From Saxidomus purpurata (Eukaryota; Mollusca; Bivalvia; Venerida; Veneridae): a DNA stretch of 64,000 bases. Made by a program: the position numbers and the translations under genes. The stretch is taken from assembly GCA_022818135.1 (NCBI GenBank), contig JAFMSR010000012.1, forward strand, positions 6,325,358 to 6,389,357. The letters run 5' to 3'. A model generated the notes under the pieces. That model ran no database searches and was not told the DNA's origin. It saw nothing but the letters and a program-made list of their open reading frames with translations. Below, piece after piece: positions 24,517 to 39,500 of this stretch (position 1 is the first letter of the stretch; the number at the start of each line of letters is the position of its first letter).

Positions 24517-27500
24517 CTGTAACAAAAAAAAAGAAACTTAGAAAGGGTTTGTATCAAAAGAAAATCATGTTTAAAAATTTAAAAACAACTGAGAGCGCCT
24601 TTCAATGTAATGCGTCAGAGCAAATTGCAAACTCGTTCACAAGATTAACAGGAGGCAATACTAAGTACAGTATAGTATTTGTATTTCTGTATACAGTACG
24701 GTTAAGGTTTTCATGATTACTGCAAGTGTAATCAGTCTTTCTTTCATGGAAAACGGTCTTGAATTGTCGACCCCTTGCCAAACTATTGAGAACTATCACA
24801 AAAAGCATATAAGATTGAGATCTAACAAAACTACGGACCTATGTCTGTAGGTCTGTGCCGCTATGAGAGAGACAGTAACGACAACCTGTTTTTCACAGAA
24901 TATGTTTTTCAACACATTTTTTTAAATAGAACTTTCATTACATAATTAACGTAGAGATATATATTGTAAATACATGTATTAGCAAAAGAACTTAGTGAGG
25001 TATAAAACAAACAAATTCAGTGAATATATACCCCCCGCCGAATGACGCATGTATTAGTTTCAGAAAAAAGAAGCATACTTAAAATTTCATCATTTCTAAG
25101 GGGATTTTTTTCTGCAAGTTACAGTCATAAAGAACTTAATTGTAAATACTTCTTCAAGAAAAGTATTGCTACAAATAAATTTTGATCACCGGTTTCAGAG
25201 AAATATAATTTAAAGTTTTCGTATTGAATATATAAGATAAAAACGATTAAAGGGCAATAACTCTGAAGACTTTAAGAAAAAGTTGCGTATATTTTAAGTT
25301 TTATGAATTTTTTCTTCATTGGTTCCTTAGTAACGGACAACTTCAAAACAATATTCATCCGCCTTTGGCGGGGAATAATAGTCCTCTTGTCATAACGGTT
25401 GGCAGTAATGCCCGCTAAGAAGTTTACGTGCCGGATGAAGTTATGATACACCCGTACCTTCCGACAGGTGTATATACATTTGATTCTTACACTGACATTA
25501 CATATACACACATAAGGATTTGATCTTCATATATCTTATACATGTACTTGAACACCAAGTTACATATATTAGTAACAGGCTGAACACCAGGTTACACATA
25601 TAAGTAACAGGTTGAACACTAGGTTACACATATAAGTAATATGTTGAACAGCAGGTTACACATATAAGTAATAGGTTGAACACAAGGTTACACATATAAG
25701 TAACAGGTTGAACACCAGGTCATACATATAAGTAACAAGTTGATCACAAGGTTACACGTATAAGTATCAGGTTGAACACAAGGTTACACGTATAAGTAAT
25801 AGGTTGAACACCAAGATACTTTCAGAACGGCCACTTACCCAAAATAACGGTATTAGTAGCTATGCAAACCTCCTGTGAATGTGGTATATACTTAATATAT
25901 AATGTTTTGCAGAGGTATTAATTAAAGGTTTCCTAGTAACTTCAATGTACAAAATGCTTTTTTTTCAGTAAAGAAATATGACTTCTCACCACGACCCAAA
26001 CAGATGACAAAACAGAATAAACATATACAACTGTTTGTCCTCTGCTTCAGTAAATTTTGTTTCACGCGACTGAAACTTACCAAGCGACGTCTGTGTTGCT
26101 GTTTTGAACTGGTCGGGTTGTATCTGTTTAAAATCCGGCATAACTTCTTGGTTGTGTGGTGAGGTCGCCACACGATACCTTAGCACGTGATCTATGGTTT
26201 CAAAGTACTCATCTGGTATATTGCCCTTCATCCAGTCCTCAGAAAATCTTAAATAAAATATACACTGTGTAGATTGGTGGTGTTTGCGTTCGTGATATAA
26301 AGAATTTTATTATCAAGTATCAATAGCATGCCCACAAATCTGATGTTAACACTTTTGGCATAACAAAAAAAATGTAAAATCTTACATTGTTGTAGATATT
26401 GTGTAGTTTTATATACCCAAGAAGTGTGGCATTGCTAATCCCATTAACTATGCATATCTAATTGATTTTGTGTTATGGTACTTTTTAGCATTAAACAACT
26501 TCTTGATTTTAACACGGAAAAAGGCACCTTTAAGTTACACATTTTTGGAAAATAGAAATAACTGTGCCTAAACACCAACGAAAATGCTAAATTATCTATC
26601 TCCTTTTAACAAAAAAGTTTTAAATCATCACATATGACTCGATAAGCTAGAAGCTTTCTTCACAATCGAGATAAAATAAATTAGTATAAACTAAACTAAA
26701 AAAGTTTAAAATCATCACATAAATGTAACAGTCGTCTGATGTTCTCTACAGCGTATTCCAGATCATATTCAGAAGTATAAATAAATAAAATAAATTAGTA
26801 TAAACTATTCAGAAGTAAGCATCAGAATCGATCGAAGTGAACAATTTCTATACAGAGATCTCAATTACCTACATATGACCCAACTTCATGAAGTTATGTA
26901 ATTACATTTTTATTTCACATACAGTTTATTGATTTCAATTTTACTTCAACAGAATATGACATACTTGCGATAGAAGTGGAAGAGTATTGGGAAGATGAGG
27001 ACAATGGCGTCGTGGAACAGCCCTCTTTTCGCACCATTAGTCACCAAACTGTTAATGATAGTAGCCGCCATGTCATTCGGGATGTTGATCTGAATCACAA
27101 CAAACATTGTGACATCATTACATATTCACAGTTTGATATTCAAATTTATGCGTTAACTGAACTGACATAGTGATTCTGTTTCAATTTCCAGTTATAGAAG
27201 CAACCGTTTATCGAATCAATGTTGAAATATTTCTTTCGAGAAAATCCATTTTGTTATGCTAGAAAATGAAGACGTTCTTTGTGAAGACAGACATGTCAGA
27301 AAAATGACACTCCCAAGACTTTTGTCAAAATACATTGATAAATGCTAAGATATTTTTTAACTAATCATTAATTTTCAACTAGCTGCTGCTACACTATTCT
27401 GGATGTAAAAATATGCATAGGATCTGTTTATAGATTTTAAAGTAAAAAAACATGAGAGTAACCTGAAAGGCTGAAATGTATCGTGAAAATCCTTCATCCG

Positions 27501-30500
27501 AATTTAATTTCAGTCATTTTAAACAAGTTGTCCGCTTATCGTGAACACTTGGATATTTTTGACATGCAAAAAAAAAAAAAGTTGATTGATTGGAAAAAAA
27601 ATCCTGCTAAATCTACAGAAAATATGACTGAAACTTATAGAATCTTAACATATACGCGTTGACACATTATAAACAAATAAACTTTGCATACTAAAACCTG
27701 TCTTTTACGACTTTAAAAGTCAAACTGAAGATAAATTTCAGAAATAAGGTGAACAACCTTTTAAGATTTCCTTTTCTGAAATTTTGAAAATTTATCTTCT
27801 ATATTTCTTTAGATATCACGTCAGGGAATTTTTTTTGTTTAAAGTATTCCTAACTCATTTCTATGTTTAAAGTATTCCTAACTCATTTCTATGTTTAAAA
27901 TATTCCTAACTCATTTCTATGTTTAAAGTATTCCTAACTCATTTCTATGTTTAAAGTATTCCTAACTCATTTCTATGTTTAAAAATATTCCTAACTCATT
28001 TCTTTGTTTAAAGTATTCCTAACTCATTTCTATGTTTAAAGTATTCCTAACTCATTTCTATGTTTAAAGTAATCCTAACTCATTTCTATGTTTAAAGTAT
28101 TCCTAACTCATTTCTATGTTTAAAATATTCCTAACTCATTTCTATGTTTAAAGTATTCCTAACTCTATGTTTAAAGTATTCCTAACTCATTTCTTTGTTT
28201 AAAGTATTCCTAACTCATTTCTATGTTTAAAGTATTCCTAACTCATTTCTATGTTTAAAGTATTCCTAACTCATTTCTATGTTTAAAGTATTCCTAACTC
28301 ATTTCTATGTTTAAAGTATTCCTAACTCATTTCTATGTTTAAAGTATTCCTAACTCATTTCTATGTTTAAAGTATTCCTAACTCATTTCTATGTTTAAAA
28401 TATTCCTAACTCATTTCTATGTTTAAAGTATTCCTAACTCATTTCTATGTTTAAAGTATTCCTAACTCATTTCTTTGTTTAAAATATTCCTAACTCATTT
28501 CTATGTTTAAAATATTCCTTTAACTAATTTCTATGACGTGACGTCAACAATGCACCTTGGTATTATACTTGACATGTATTTTTCTTTTACTGAAATGTCA
28601 TTTACCTGAACTTTTGGCATGATTTCTGATGCCAGGTAACACGCAATGATAGATTTGGCTTTATCACATATGAACTCTGTGCCAAGGGAAGAATTCTGTG
28701 AAGCACTGTCAACAAGTTCTTGATACCTGGAGAAAAGTTATAAATATAAATAATTCCGTTCAGTTTGGGAAAGTTGTTATGACAACTAGATTTTTGCTCG
28801 TTCTATATCAGTATTTTAAGAAACTGTTGTTGCTGGGTATTGCTTAAATTAAATCCAATTCATTATCAGTGTAACAGTTACAATTCAATTTTTGGTTACT
28901 ATGCCATGAAGTCTGATCTACTTTCTTATGATCTCAGACGATTTCAGTTTACAGTATATATGACAACATCATATTTATCAACGCTAAGGTATCGTCTGCG
29001 AGAGACAATAAACAGAGAGATGAACACACAACAAGAACAAACAGTCAAGTAGCAAAAACAATCATTTCAATCTAGAATAAATGAGGATTTTCAATATTGA
29101 AACAATGCAGAAATTACTTTTGAACTTCTATCCAGAATCTCATGTCTGAAGGCAGACGATTCATTATGATCAGTCTATTCCGAACGACGACACGTGTTTG
29201 CACGTTCGTTGCAAAATTTGACATCATAATATTCTTTTCAATGTGCTGCATCTGGTCTGAAATGTACGTCATACATAACACATATTAATCAAACAAACTT
29301 AAAGATATTTATGTTCGCTTATTATCTTTTTATAGACATTTATTTTGGCTACATTTACTTACATCAGCTCGTACATTGCTCTGCAGCGGCACTTTTTTAT
29401 TTTCTAGGGACGGCGCAGCGTAGTGATATAGCCCGCTTTACCCATGATCGGCGGGTTTGATCCCCTCCGAAGTCAGCTGTTTCATGCAAAAAATCCCATC
29501 CCAGTAAATTATATATAGCTATCTACTTACTATGTCACACATATTAGTTTATTTAGTAGATAGTTTATTGTGAAATGGATGTGTACAAGAAACACGTGCC
29601 TTTGAAACGTTTTGGATTTTCCTTCGCCTTATTCATGAACAGTTTTGTATGAAACTCGGAAGTTTGTTCAAGAAAGATATATTGCAGACATCACCGCTTA
29701 ATCTGACGCCTATCATAAGTATACATGTAGTGAATGAGAGGTGTAGCGCCTTCACTAAAAGCTGCCGCGGGAGACAATCTTAAAACCAACATTATTCGTA
29801 AGCTGTTTACGGGAGATTTACGCTTTTAAACAACATCAGTAAACATTTAAAAGCATTCTTACCTCAGCCAAAAAAATTCACAAGTTATATACGGAGGGTT
29901 CAGTATTTATACTATGTCACGCCTAAACCAAGTTTGGAGCCAAATATATATTTGTACTTACTTGTCATCTGATCTTTCTGCATGCTGTTCTTCTCACGTT
30001 CAACCTCGTACTTCAGGAACATTTCGAACAACTGCGACTCAGATTTTTCAGAGACGGCTTGACAGAATTCCACCAAAGCCCTTGTAAGCTTTTTCCATAA
30101 CATCATCTGCAGACAAAAAATATCCTCTGTAAATTTGAAAGTATCAAATATAACTTGTATTAGGTGAAAGTTGGAGACACTGGCCGCTATACTTATACAA
30201 TAGACCACAGGTTCCACATAGTTTGTTTATACACAAAGGCGATGCAAGCGTGTAGCCCCAACAAAGTGTTAATTGTGGTATAAAGTACGGATTGCAAGTG
30301 AATGTATATCATGTATAAATACCGTTTTCCTGTTGCCAGTCGCTTTTTTCTTCACTTTCTTTGTAACTTGAACTAAATCAGCTGCCTCCTCGAAATTCTT
30401 AATGAGACCTAACTGGATAGAATAAGACAAGGTATTTGGCATACTTCCATCGGACTCTGGGGGGAAAGTTTCAATGTACTGGGAAAACCTGAAAAATATA

Positions 30501-33500
30501 CATGTTGACTCAGTTTGAATCAAATGATGTGTGCAATCAGATTTGAATCACATGATGTGTGCAAAAACTGATTCAACTAGATTCAGATGATGTGTGCAAA
30601 AACTGGTTCAACTAGATTCAGATGATGTGTGCAACCAACTGGTTCAACCAGATTCAGATGTCGTGTGTTTTGAGTAATGAGTGAGTACTATGTTTGATAT
30701 TTGGGGATTACTTTTTTATCATATATTTTACACGTAGACACACATTAAACATAATTATCAAATTTAGAAAAAACAATCTAGGTCCCCTTGTGTTGGTAGG
30801 TCACTGTATCGTTTGTCGTTGCGGTTCTGACCATATTTTATGACTTAGCATTCTAAAGTATATATAAGATAGATTATTACTTTTTCCGTTACAAATGACA
30901 GATGTGTCTACTATATATTAAAAGTGCACGGTGATTACCCTGCTGGTCTTTATTCACAGGGTGGTATCTATTCGGAGGTGGTCTTTAATAAGGTTTGACT
31001 GTAATTTATATCTAAAATATCATTATGTAGGTTTGTGTTGCCAGCAGTGGGCAGTAACATATACCTTTTTGTGTTGACATAAGTATCTGTAAACAAAAAA
31101 ATAACGCGTTAATCAGATATTTATCATGATAATTAAGTGACTAACTAGTTATATGGCGTGATAATTAAGTTGTTGTGTGGTGGCAGAAGTATGCCGCCAT
31201 AAATCGACTTTGAAATTATGCTAATAGAGGTCATGAGGACCAGGTTAATTTGTCAGAGTACCACAAAGAACCTCTTTGAAACAAACTCTAATATGATCTA
31301 TACCCTTGACTTTGTCACCACAAAATCAATACGACCATGAATTTGCACAAGTACTCTTAATAGGGGCTTTCAGAGTGTATGCCAACTTGACCTCGATGTT
31401 TTTATATGGTCACTGTGACCTTGACTTTTGACGGAATGACCTCAAAGTATATTAATACGGGTCATCCACTGTTACAAAGGCCACTGGAACCTTAAAATAA
31501 GTCGGGTCATCAACTGTTTTGTGAACTTTTAAGAAAACTTACAGATTGATTCTTGGGTTATCAAACGGAAATAATTTCGTCTACGGATCGATGAACGTAC
31601 AAAGAGGCCGGCATCATCCACACAAAATACCGTTCTTTTTCAAAATGGCATATAACTTGAAAACTATTGTAAAAACAACTTATTGAATATTTGTAGAACC
31701 ACAAATCAAATCTACTTATGTATATTGTCAAAGTAATGTTGGCGTTATAGCCAATTTGCAAGCCTTTATTAAGTCCCTGTTATGTAGGGTATACACTTTA
31801 CACACTAGCCTAATGCATGACCCATCCTTAATTGCCTTCCTAGAGGTAAAGATAATTCAGAGAATTAATCACAACAAATTAAAAGAGTCTGTATAACTCC
31901 TACCATTTGCGCTCTAATGTCCCAATTAAAGGTTATATAACTCCTACCATTTGCGCTCTAATGTCCCGAATTAAAAGAGTCTGTATAACTCCTACCATTT
32001 GCGCTCTAATGTCCCGCATTAAAAGAGTCTATATAACTCCTACCATTTGCGCTCTAATGTCCCGCATTAAAAGAGTCTATATAACTCCTACCATTTGCGC
32101 TCTAATGTCCCGAATTAAAAGAGTCTGTATAACTCCTACCATTTGCGCTCTAATGTCCGGAATAAAAAGAGTCTATATAACTCCTACCATTTGCGCTCTA
32201 ATGTCCCGCATTAAAAGAGTCTATATAACTCCTACCATTTGCGCTCTAATGTCCCGCATTAAAAGAGTCTATATAACTCCTACCATTTGCGCTCTAATGT
32301 CCCGCATTAAAAGAGTCTATATAACTCCTACCATTTGCGCTCTAATGTCCCGAATTAAAAGAGTCTGTATAACTCCTACCATTTGCGCTCTAATGTCCCG
32401 CATTAAAAGAGTCTGTATAACTCCTACCATTTGCGCTCTAATGTCCGGAATAAAAAGAGTCTATATAACTCCTACCATTTGCGCTCTAATGTCCCGAATT
32501 AAAAGAGTCTGTATAACTCCTACCATTTGCGCTCTAATGTCCCGAATTAAAAGAGTCTATATAACTCCTACCATTTGCGCTCTAATGTCCCGCATTAAAA
32601 GAGTCTATATAACTCCCACCATTTGCGCTCTAATGTCCCGAATTAAAAGAGTCTATATAACTCCTACCATTTGCGCTCTAATGTCCCGAATTAAAAGAGT
32701 CTATATAACTCCTACCATTTGCGCTCTTATGTCCCGAATTAAAAGAGTCTATATAACTCCTACCATTTGCGCTCTTATGTCCCGAATTAAAAGAGTCTAT
32801 ATAACTCCTACCATTTGCGCTCTAATGTCCCGAAATAAAAGAGTCTATATAACTCCTACCATTTGCGCTCTAATGTCCCGAATTAAAAGAGTCTACATAA
32901 CTCTTACCATTCGCGCTCTAATGTCCCGAATTAAAAGAGTCTATGTAACTCCTACCATTTGCGCTCTAATGTCCCGAATTAAAAGAGTCTGTATAACTCC
33001 TACCATTTGCGCTCTAATGTCCCGCATTAAAAGAGTCTATATAACTCCCACCATTTGCGCTCTAATGTCCGGAATAAAAAGAGTCTACATAACTCTTACC
33101 ATTTGCGCTCTAATGTCCCGAATTAAAAGAGTCTATGTAACTCCTACCATTTGCGCTCTAATGTCCCGAATTAAAAGAGTCTATATAACTCCTACCATTT
33201 GCGCTCTAATGTCCCGCATTAAAAGAGTCTATATAACTCCCACCATTTGCGCTCTAATGTCCGGAATAAAAAGAGTCTATATAACTCCTACCATTTGCGC
33301 TCTAATGTCCCGAATTAAAAGAGTCTATATAACTCCTACCATTTGCGCTCTAATGTTCGGAAAACAGCTGCTTGCGCGCAGATCAAAATTCCTGGTGTGA
33401 CTTTCTCCATGTTTTGAATTTGACGTATAACTTCATCATGGCAGTCGAGTGCCGCACCTGAAACAGTCAGAAAACTACATGGCACTGATACATAATGCAA

Positions 33501-36500
33501 AACACTAACATGATGCAAAGGAAGAATGACATCTGTTTTATTCTGTCTGTCCTGCTATTTTTCTTGGAGATCCTACGACGATTCAAAGCTAAATGTCATA
33601 TACCCTATTCAGTGAAAGCAAACTACGAGCAAACATGCAATCAAACTCTGCATAACACACTTATTTATCTTTTTTTCTCAATTTTTATTACGAACATTGT
33701 TTGATAGCCCGCTTTATTTATTTTCCAATGTTTATTAGTTTATATATCTACTTATCCAAATCGCCACAACTAGCTCAATCCAGCACTATCTATGGGGTGG
33801 GTTGCTGTTTAAATTAACGGAAAACCAAAAGAAAAATGTGCAGACTTATTCATTTAATGTCAATAATCCATCCTGAAGTAAATATCAGTATCATGGCAAG
33901 AGTGGTAATAGTACTCATGATGATGATGATGATGAGGATGGTGATTATAATAACAATAATCCTGGAAAATGTATAAATTCCAGAAATAATACAAAAAGCA
34001 CAAAATATGCGAACGACTTAAAACATCAAACTAGACATTTTGAATATGACTCGAAAGTGACCAGTGCAGTGATTAGTTATAAAAATCACGTGCATAATCA
34101 GTATAGGTATAGGTATAGGATTTTAATGGACATGATAAAAAGTTACTTCCCTTAGACTAATAATAAATATGGAACACCAGAACTGTCATACTTTCGACAT
34201 TGGAAAAGTAAAAACAACGAAGTACTTTTACAATTGGAAACATAACTTTAATTCACTCTATGACAATTGCTAGTATGTCTTTTAAATTATAAAGATGTTA
34301 ATTAATGCAGCTGTTGGTGTGTAATATTTTGTGTTTATTTTTATTGGGAACAAAGAGGAAGAGCACTATTCTGTATCACTTTATAACCACTCTTATATTT
34401 CTAACTTTGTGAACATTGTACTGTGCATTTTATGAAACTTTTAAACATGTTTATACATCGTTTACGTAGCCAAGACAGCACAAAAGTACAAATCATGTAA
34501 CAATCTCTATCCAAACAATTTACCGGCGTCGCGGGAAAAGGGGCCATCGGGTATTTGTTACAACATCATAAGATTTACATTTTTGTAGCCGTCTTTGAAT
34601 ACAAAAGCAATGGTAAAATCTGAAAGCGGCGATATTTTCCTGCACAGACAGCACAAAAGTACAAATCATGTAACAATCTCTATCCAAACAATTTACCGGC
34701 GTCGCGGGAAAAGGGGCCATCGGGTATTTGTTACAACATCATAAGATTTACATTTTTGTAGCCGTCTTTGAATACAAAAGCAATGGTAAAATCTGAAAGC
34801 GGCGATATTTTCCTTTTTGATTTGATGAGAATTTTATCAAGGTCCGTCCAAAAGAGCACTTATGTTAGCTTGATATTTGGATGAGACCCCTCGCGATATT
34901 TTCCTGCACAGAAACATCAGTTTTGTACCAAAATTGTAAGAGACCATTGCCATGGCAACACATTCTTTTTTCTAATTTATCGATACCACAAAAAAAAGCA
35001 TATAGTGGAAATATCATCAGATATGATATATATATAGTATCGAAATGATATAGAATTTTGCCATCAAATATGAATATTACTATTAGAAAATGATTACCAC
35101 AATAATTTACTGACTTTGTAAATTGAGGTCAGCTTTGACGTCAAATTAGGGTATGTGACGTCAGTTTTAGACGGTAAACAATGACGCCTATAAATGTATT
35201 CGTATTCAGAATGTTATAATTTTGTATTTAAGGGATGTAGGTAACTCGGAAATGTTCGCATATTGATATTAAACTATTTTCCCCGTGTTACTGTTCAAAT
35301 ACGGTTCCTTTCAGCTAGGATCTCAATGAAACATTCCTGACGAACATTTGACTATGTTAGCTGAAAGTCGTGTCGGGGAAGAACACACTATACATTGTGG
35401 CTTCATTTGCAAGTTTCCTTCTTCGAAACAGCAAAGCCCCTGAGTTGTTTGGTGTCCATAACTTTACCCAACATTGTGACAATTCGATTTCGATTTCTAA
35501 TTAAACAGCCTACTTTAACGATATTTGTATCATCCTTTTCATGAGGAATAATAAGCCCATAAGTACATTTACATCTACATCTACATCTACATCTACATCT
35601 ACATCAAGTGTTATATGTCCAAGTAAAGATACAGTTAACTCCGTTTATAACAAACTCCTTGGGACAATTTAAAGTTGTTCCTTACATCCGGAGTTTGTTA
35701 TATCCATATAATAGCTATATCTGGAGTAGTTATATACGTAGTTTCCTGTACATTTATTAATCTACATTTTAGGTCAATATGATAGAAAATCTCTCCCAAA
35801 TTGAGAAATATATGTACAATAGCGGTAAAGGATTTTACCGAAAGTAGTCCAATATATAACACCTTGTTAAAGCGGAGAGAAATCTATGACGTCACAATGG
35901 TAGAATGAAGGAAAACTTTCCTTTCCTTAACTCACAATGCTCATATCAGTTCATATAAAACATAAATTGAAAATACGAAATTACCATATTTTGCATATTT
36001 TCCGAAGAACTTGCGGATAATTTGTGTAACTCTTGTTTGGCGCGTTTTGGCGTTGTTCAATTCTTTGAGGTCTTCTACGGCTTTCCAAAACATCAAAGGC
36101 ATGCCCATTTTGTTGGCCAGCATGTACCGTTTGAAGTAATCAAATTGTAATGGTGAGGACAAAGCTTCCACTAAAGATCTGAAATTAAAAGTAAAGGAAA
36201 CAATTATGTCTAAATTCTGATGGATGAAAACACCGTAGTTATGAATGATACTCGATAGTGTTAGTTAACATGAACAGAAAAAGAACTAAAGGATGTATAC
36301 AACCTCTATAGTGTCAATCTGGTCCGCTTATATAGATAAATTAGTATAGAATAAGTTTCCTTCTTCGAAACAGCAAAGTCCGTGAGTTGTTTGGTGTCCA
36401 TAACTTTACCCAACATTGTGACAATTCGATTTCGATTTCTAATCAAACAGCCTACTTTAACGACATTTGTATCATCCTTTTCATGAGGAATAATAAGCCA

Positions 36501-39500
36501 ATGAGTACATAATTGTCATAATATTGTTCTTCAGTTGTTCACTTACTTTGGTTTTGTAACTTTGTCGGGTATCATGGTATCCCGTCTGGATAGCCGACTT
36601 CTAGCTTTTAGACGAGCAGGTTCGGTTTCTTTACCTTTATCTGTACTTTTTAAACTTTCTATGTCAACTTTGTCCAGAATCACTCTTCGAGATACCTTAA
36701 TTGTCTCTATATTGATCTTCGGTTTTTCAGTCAAACTTCTTAGCCACTCTGTAAATAGTTTTTAAAAAACACATAAATACGTTATTTTTTGCTCAGAATT
36801 ACCATTCTTGCGTACTCTCCGGCGTTAAAGAGCACAAACAGAAATCGATCGGCGAATGAGGGGGCAGTTTCGGTACAAAGCCAGTAGGATCAACATTATT
36901 TCCGGTTTTATAAATATTCATTCTGAAAACCTCTATTAAAGGCAAGTCCACTGCCTACTATTATGTACGTTCTTCTGGAATATTACATATGCATGCCATC
37001 TTCCCATACTATCATCTTGAAATAGCTTGACATGCCATGGCCAGCTCGCTGGCTGAACCAACTTGTGACAAGTGTCTATTAAGGTATACCGAGGTAAACC
37101 GTCCCTTTCAAACACTTTCACTCCGATACAGACGACAAATATAATGCTGTCTGTTAAGCATTTTGAATCTAAATTCTGCAAAACACCTCTATTCAAAGAA
37201 ATAGACTTGCCCAACTTGGAAATCAGAAGATCCCATTGTTAAAATCTAGGTAGAAATGGGTTAACCACAGGCCAGGTTATCCAACCACATTTTCTAGTGT
37301 AACGGGTCCCGTGTGATAATAATCGATACTGTATATCGAAATACTTCTATGTAATTTTTTCAGTTAAAAAATTTAATGCAGTTAAGAATCAGCTTGTTAT
37401 GAAGGAATCAATATAATTTAAACTGACTGTCATTGCCAAAATGCGTAAGCATATCGCTGATGATTTTTTGAAGTAACCTCCCTTGAAAATAATAAAAACG
37501 CTATCGATGTTATCAATATTTCGGTCCGTTTACAATACAGAACCATTTTTAAATGTTATAATAGTTTTCTTTTTTACTAGAGTCACATTATTTATTCACA
37601 TATGAGTACAAACTTTTTCTTTCTTAAAATGGTGCAAAATAATTAATTACAAGAGCTATGTTAAACATGGCCATCTTCTTTCTTGAGTGCTGTTTCTATG
37701 ACTAATAAATTTGAAGTGAAAGGAATTGATATGGTATAGTTTCTAATTTAATAAAATATTAGTATTTGGTGGGGTATAATTAGACAAGGTAGAGTCATGG
37801 TTCTTAGGCATGTACTTCCCAATCATTGTGCTCTATCTATGTATTAAGTTTCAAGTACAAAAAAAATGTAATTCCCTTCAGTACTTTTGGAGTTATGCTC
37901 CAGACAAAAGTGTGGTGGACGTTTTAGTTTAATACTATTTTAGTGTTCTATGTACAAGTACACGTATACCATTTGGATAGAAACAATTTAAATACATTTG
38001 ACGAATGGATTGGGCCACAAGTTATAGCAACATCAGTAAACGGCCCTTTCCTGTGATGGACGGACGGACGGAGCCCGTTACTATATCCCCTCCGCCAAGG
38101 CGTGGGGATAACAAGAGCTGTCCCTTATAAGTGAGATAGTGTCTCACAGTCAGTGTCCTTGACCTTCACGGTTTGGAATCCGTACATGCGCATGACACTT
38201 TATCTCTATGTGCTGATAATTGTTCCAATTCATTTTAAAATCTTGCAAAGCATAACAAAGTTACAATCCGGACATAAACAGTTGTATATTTATACAGGAT
38301 TCTAAACTGTCTGACTTCAAAGAGTGACCATGACCTCAAAAGTAAGACCGCGGAACTTGTACATGACATATCATCTCCATGTGCTCAGCAATTGTGCCAT
38401 GTTATTTCAAAATCATTCCATGCATGACAGAGTTAACATGTATACAAGAGTCAATTACCTTTAAATTCGAAGTATGACCTTGACCTTTGAGATAGGGTCA
38501 TGGCTGTTGTACGCGGCATGTCGTCTTGATTTGCTGAACATCTGTGCAATTTTTTTTTAAATCCTTGAATGCATGGCAAAGTTACAGTTCGGAAACGAAT
38601 GTGTGCATATATACAGGATTCTATTACCGTTAAACCCTATGTGTGACCTTGACTTTTTAGGTAGAGACGTCGGTCTTGCACGCGACACGGTGTCTTGATG
38701 GGCTGAATATTTGTTAATACATTTTTGTATTGTGATTTAAGTTATTTTAAAATCCTTCAATGTATGACAAAGCTACAGCCCGGACACGCAAACATGTAAG
38801 AACGGACACACCGACGGACGGTGCGACCTTGAGGGCATAATAAAATATCATAGTTCATATAAAATAGCTTTTAAGCGTATTTTTACTTCTAGCACATGTT
38901 AATTCACATAATGTACAAATCAGAATTAAATGAAGATTATAATGTTGTTGTTTTTTTTACAACTTGAATCATTAATAATCTTCTCACTTCTCTCTTTGAT
39001 TTAAATAAGTCATATTTGGAAAATAGCAATTTTATTTTGTCTTAGGTACGCAGTCAGATACGGATCATAGATAATCAGGGTACCGTCAAGCCTTGAAGCA
39101 TGATTATTTTATAAGCGTTTTCACATATTCTGGCAATAAATACGCTGATAATGTATGCTTACCGTGTCTAACTGCAGGGAATCTAGTTACATGCAGGCTA
39201 CCATAGTCACTGTGTAACACATCTACTAGCTGTTCCGGTCTCGGTGGATACTGCGGTAGCATCATGGACACACCTGAAAAAATAAACATGATATCATTAC
39301 TATAACGTGAGAACAACTTGCGCAGTATATTGGGCCGCCGGAGTTTTATATTTCTGATAAGTTGCGCTGTGTATTGGGCCGGAGTTTATATTTCTGATAA
39401 GTTGCACTGTGTATTTGGGCGGAGTTTATATTTCTGATAAGTTGCGCTGTGTATTTGGGCGGAGTTTATATTTGCACAACATGTTGCACTGTGTATTTGG

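Noticed and set aside
26976..27170. Plus-strand frame over exon 20
   Set aside because: It is a shadow of the RGS22-like exon, which has both splice sites and in-frame joins.
31065..31086. 22-bp microexon with good acceptor (tttgtttacag) and donor (gtatat)
   Set aside because: Joining it after exon 15 creates TGA at once, whereas exon 15 joins exon 16 directly to give the expected Trp-Phe. It could only be a poison exon.
31561..31761. Minus-strand frame in intron 15 as an extra exon
   Set aside because: It contains a stop before the nearest donor, and the frame between exons 15 and 16 is already satisfied.
31907..33400. 497-codon plus-strand frame of a 16-residue repeat
   Set aside because: It is an automatic result of a 48-bp unit without stops in that frame; it runs antisense to exon 15 and has no independent coding evidence.
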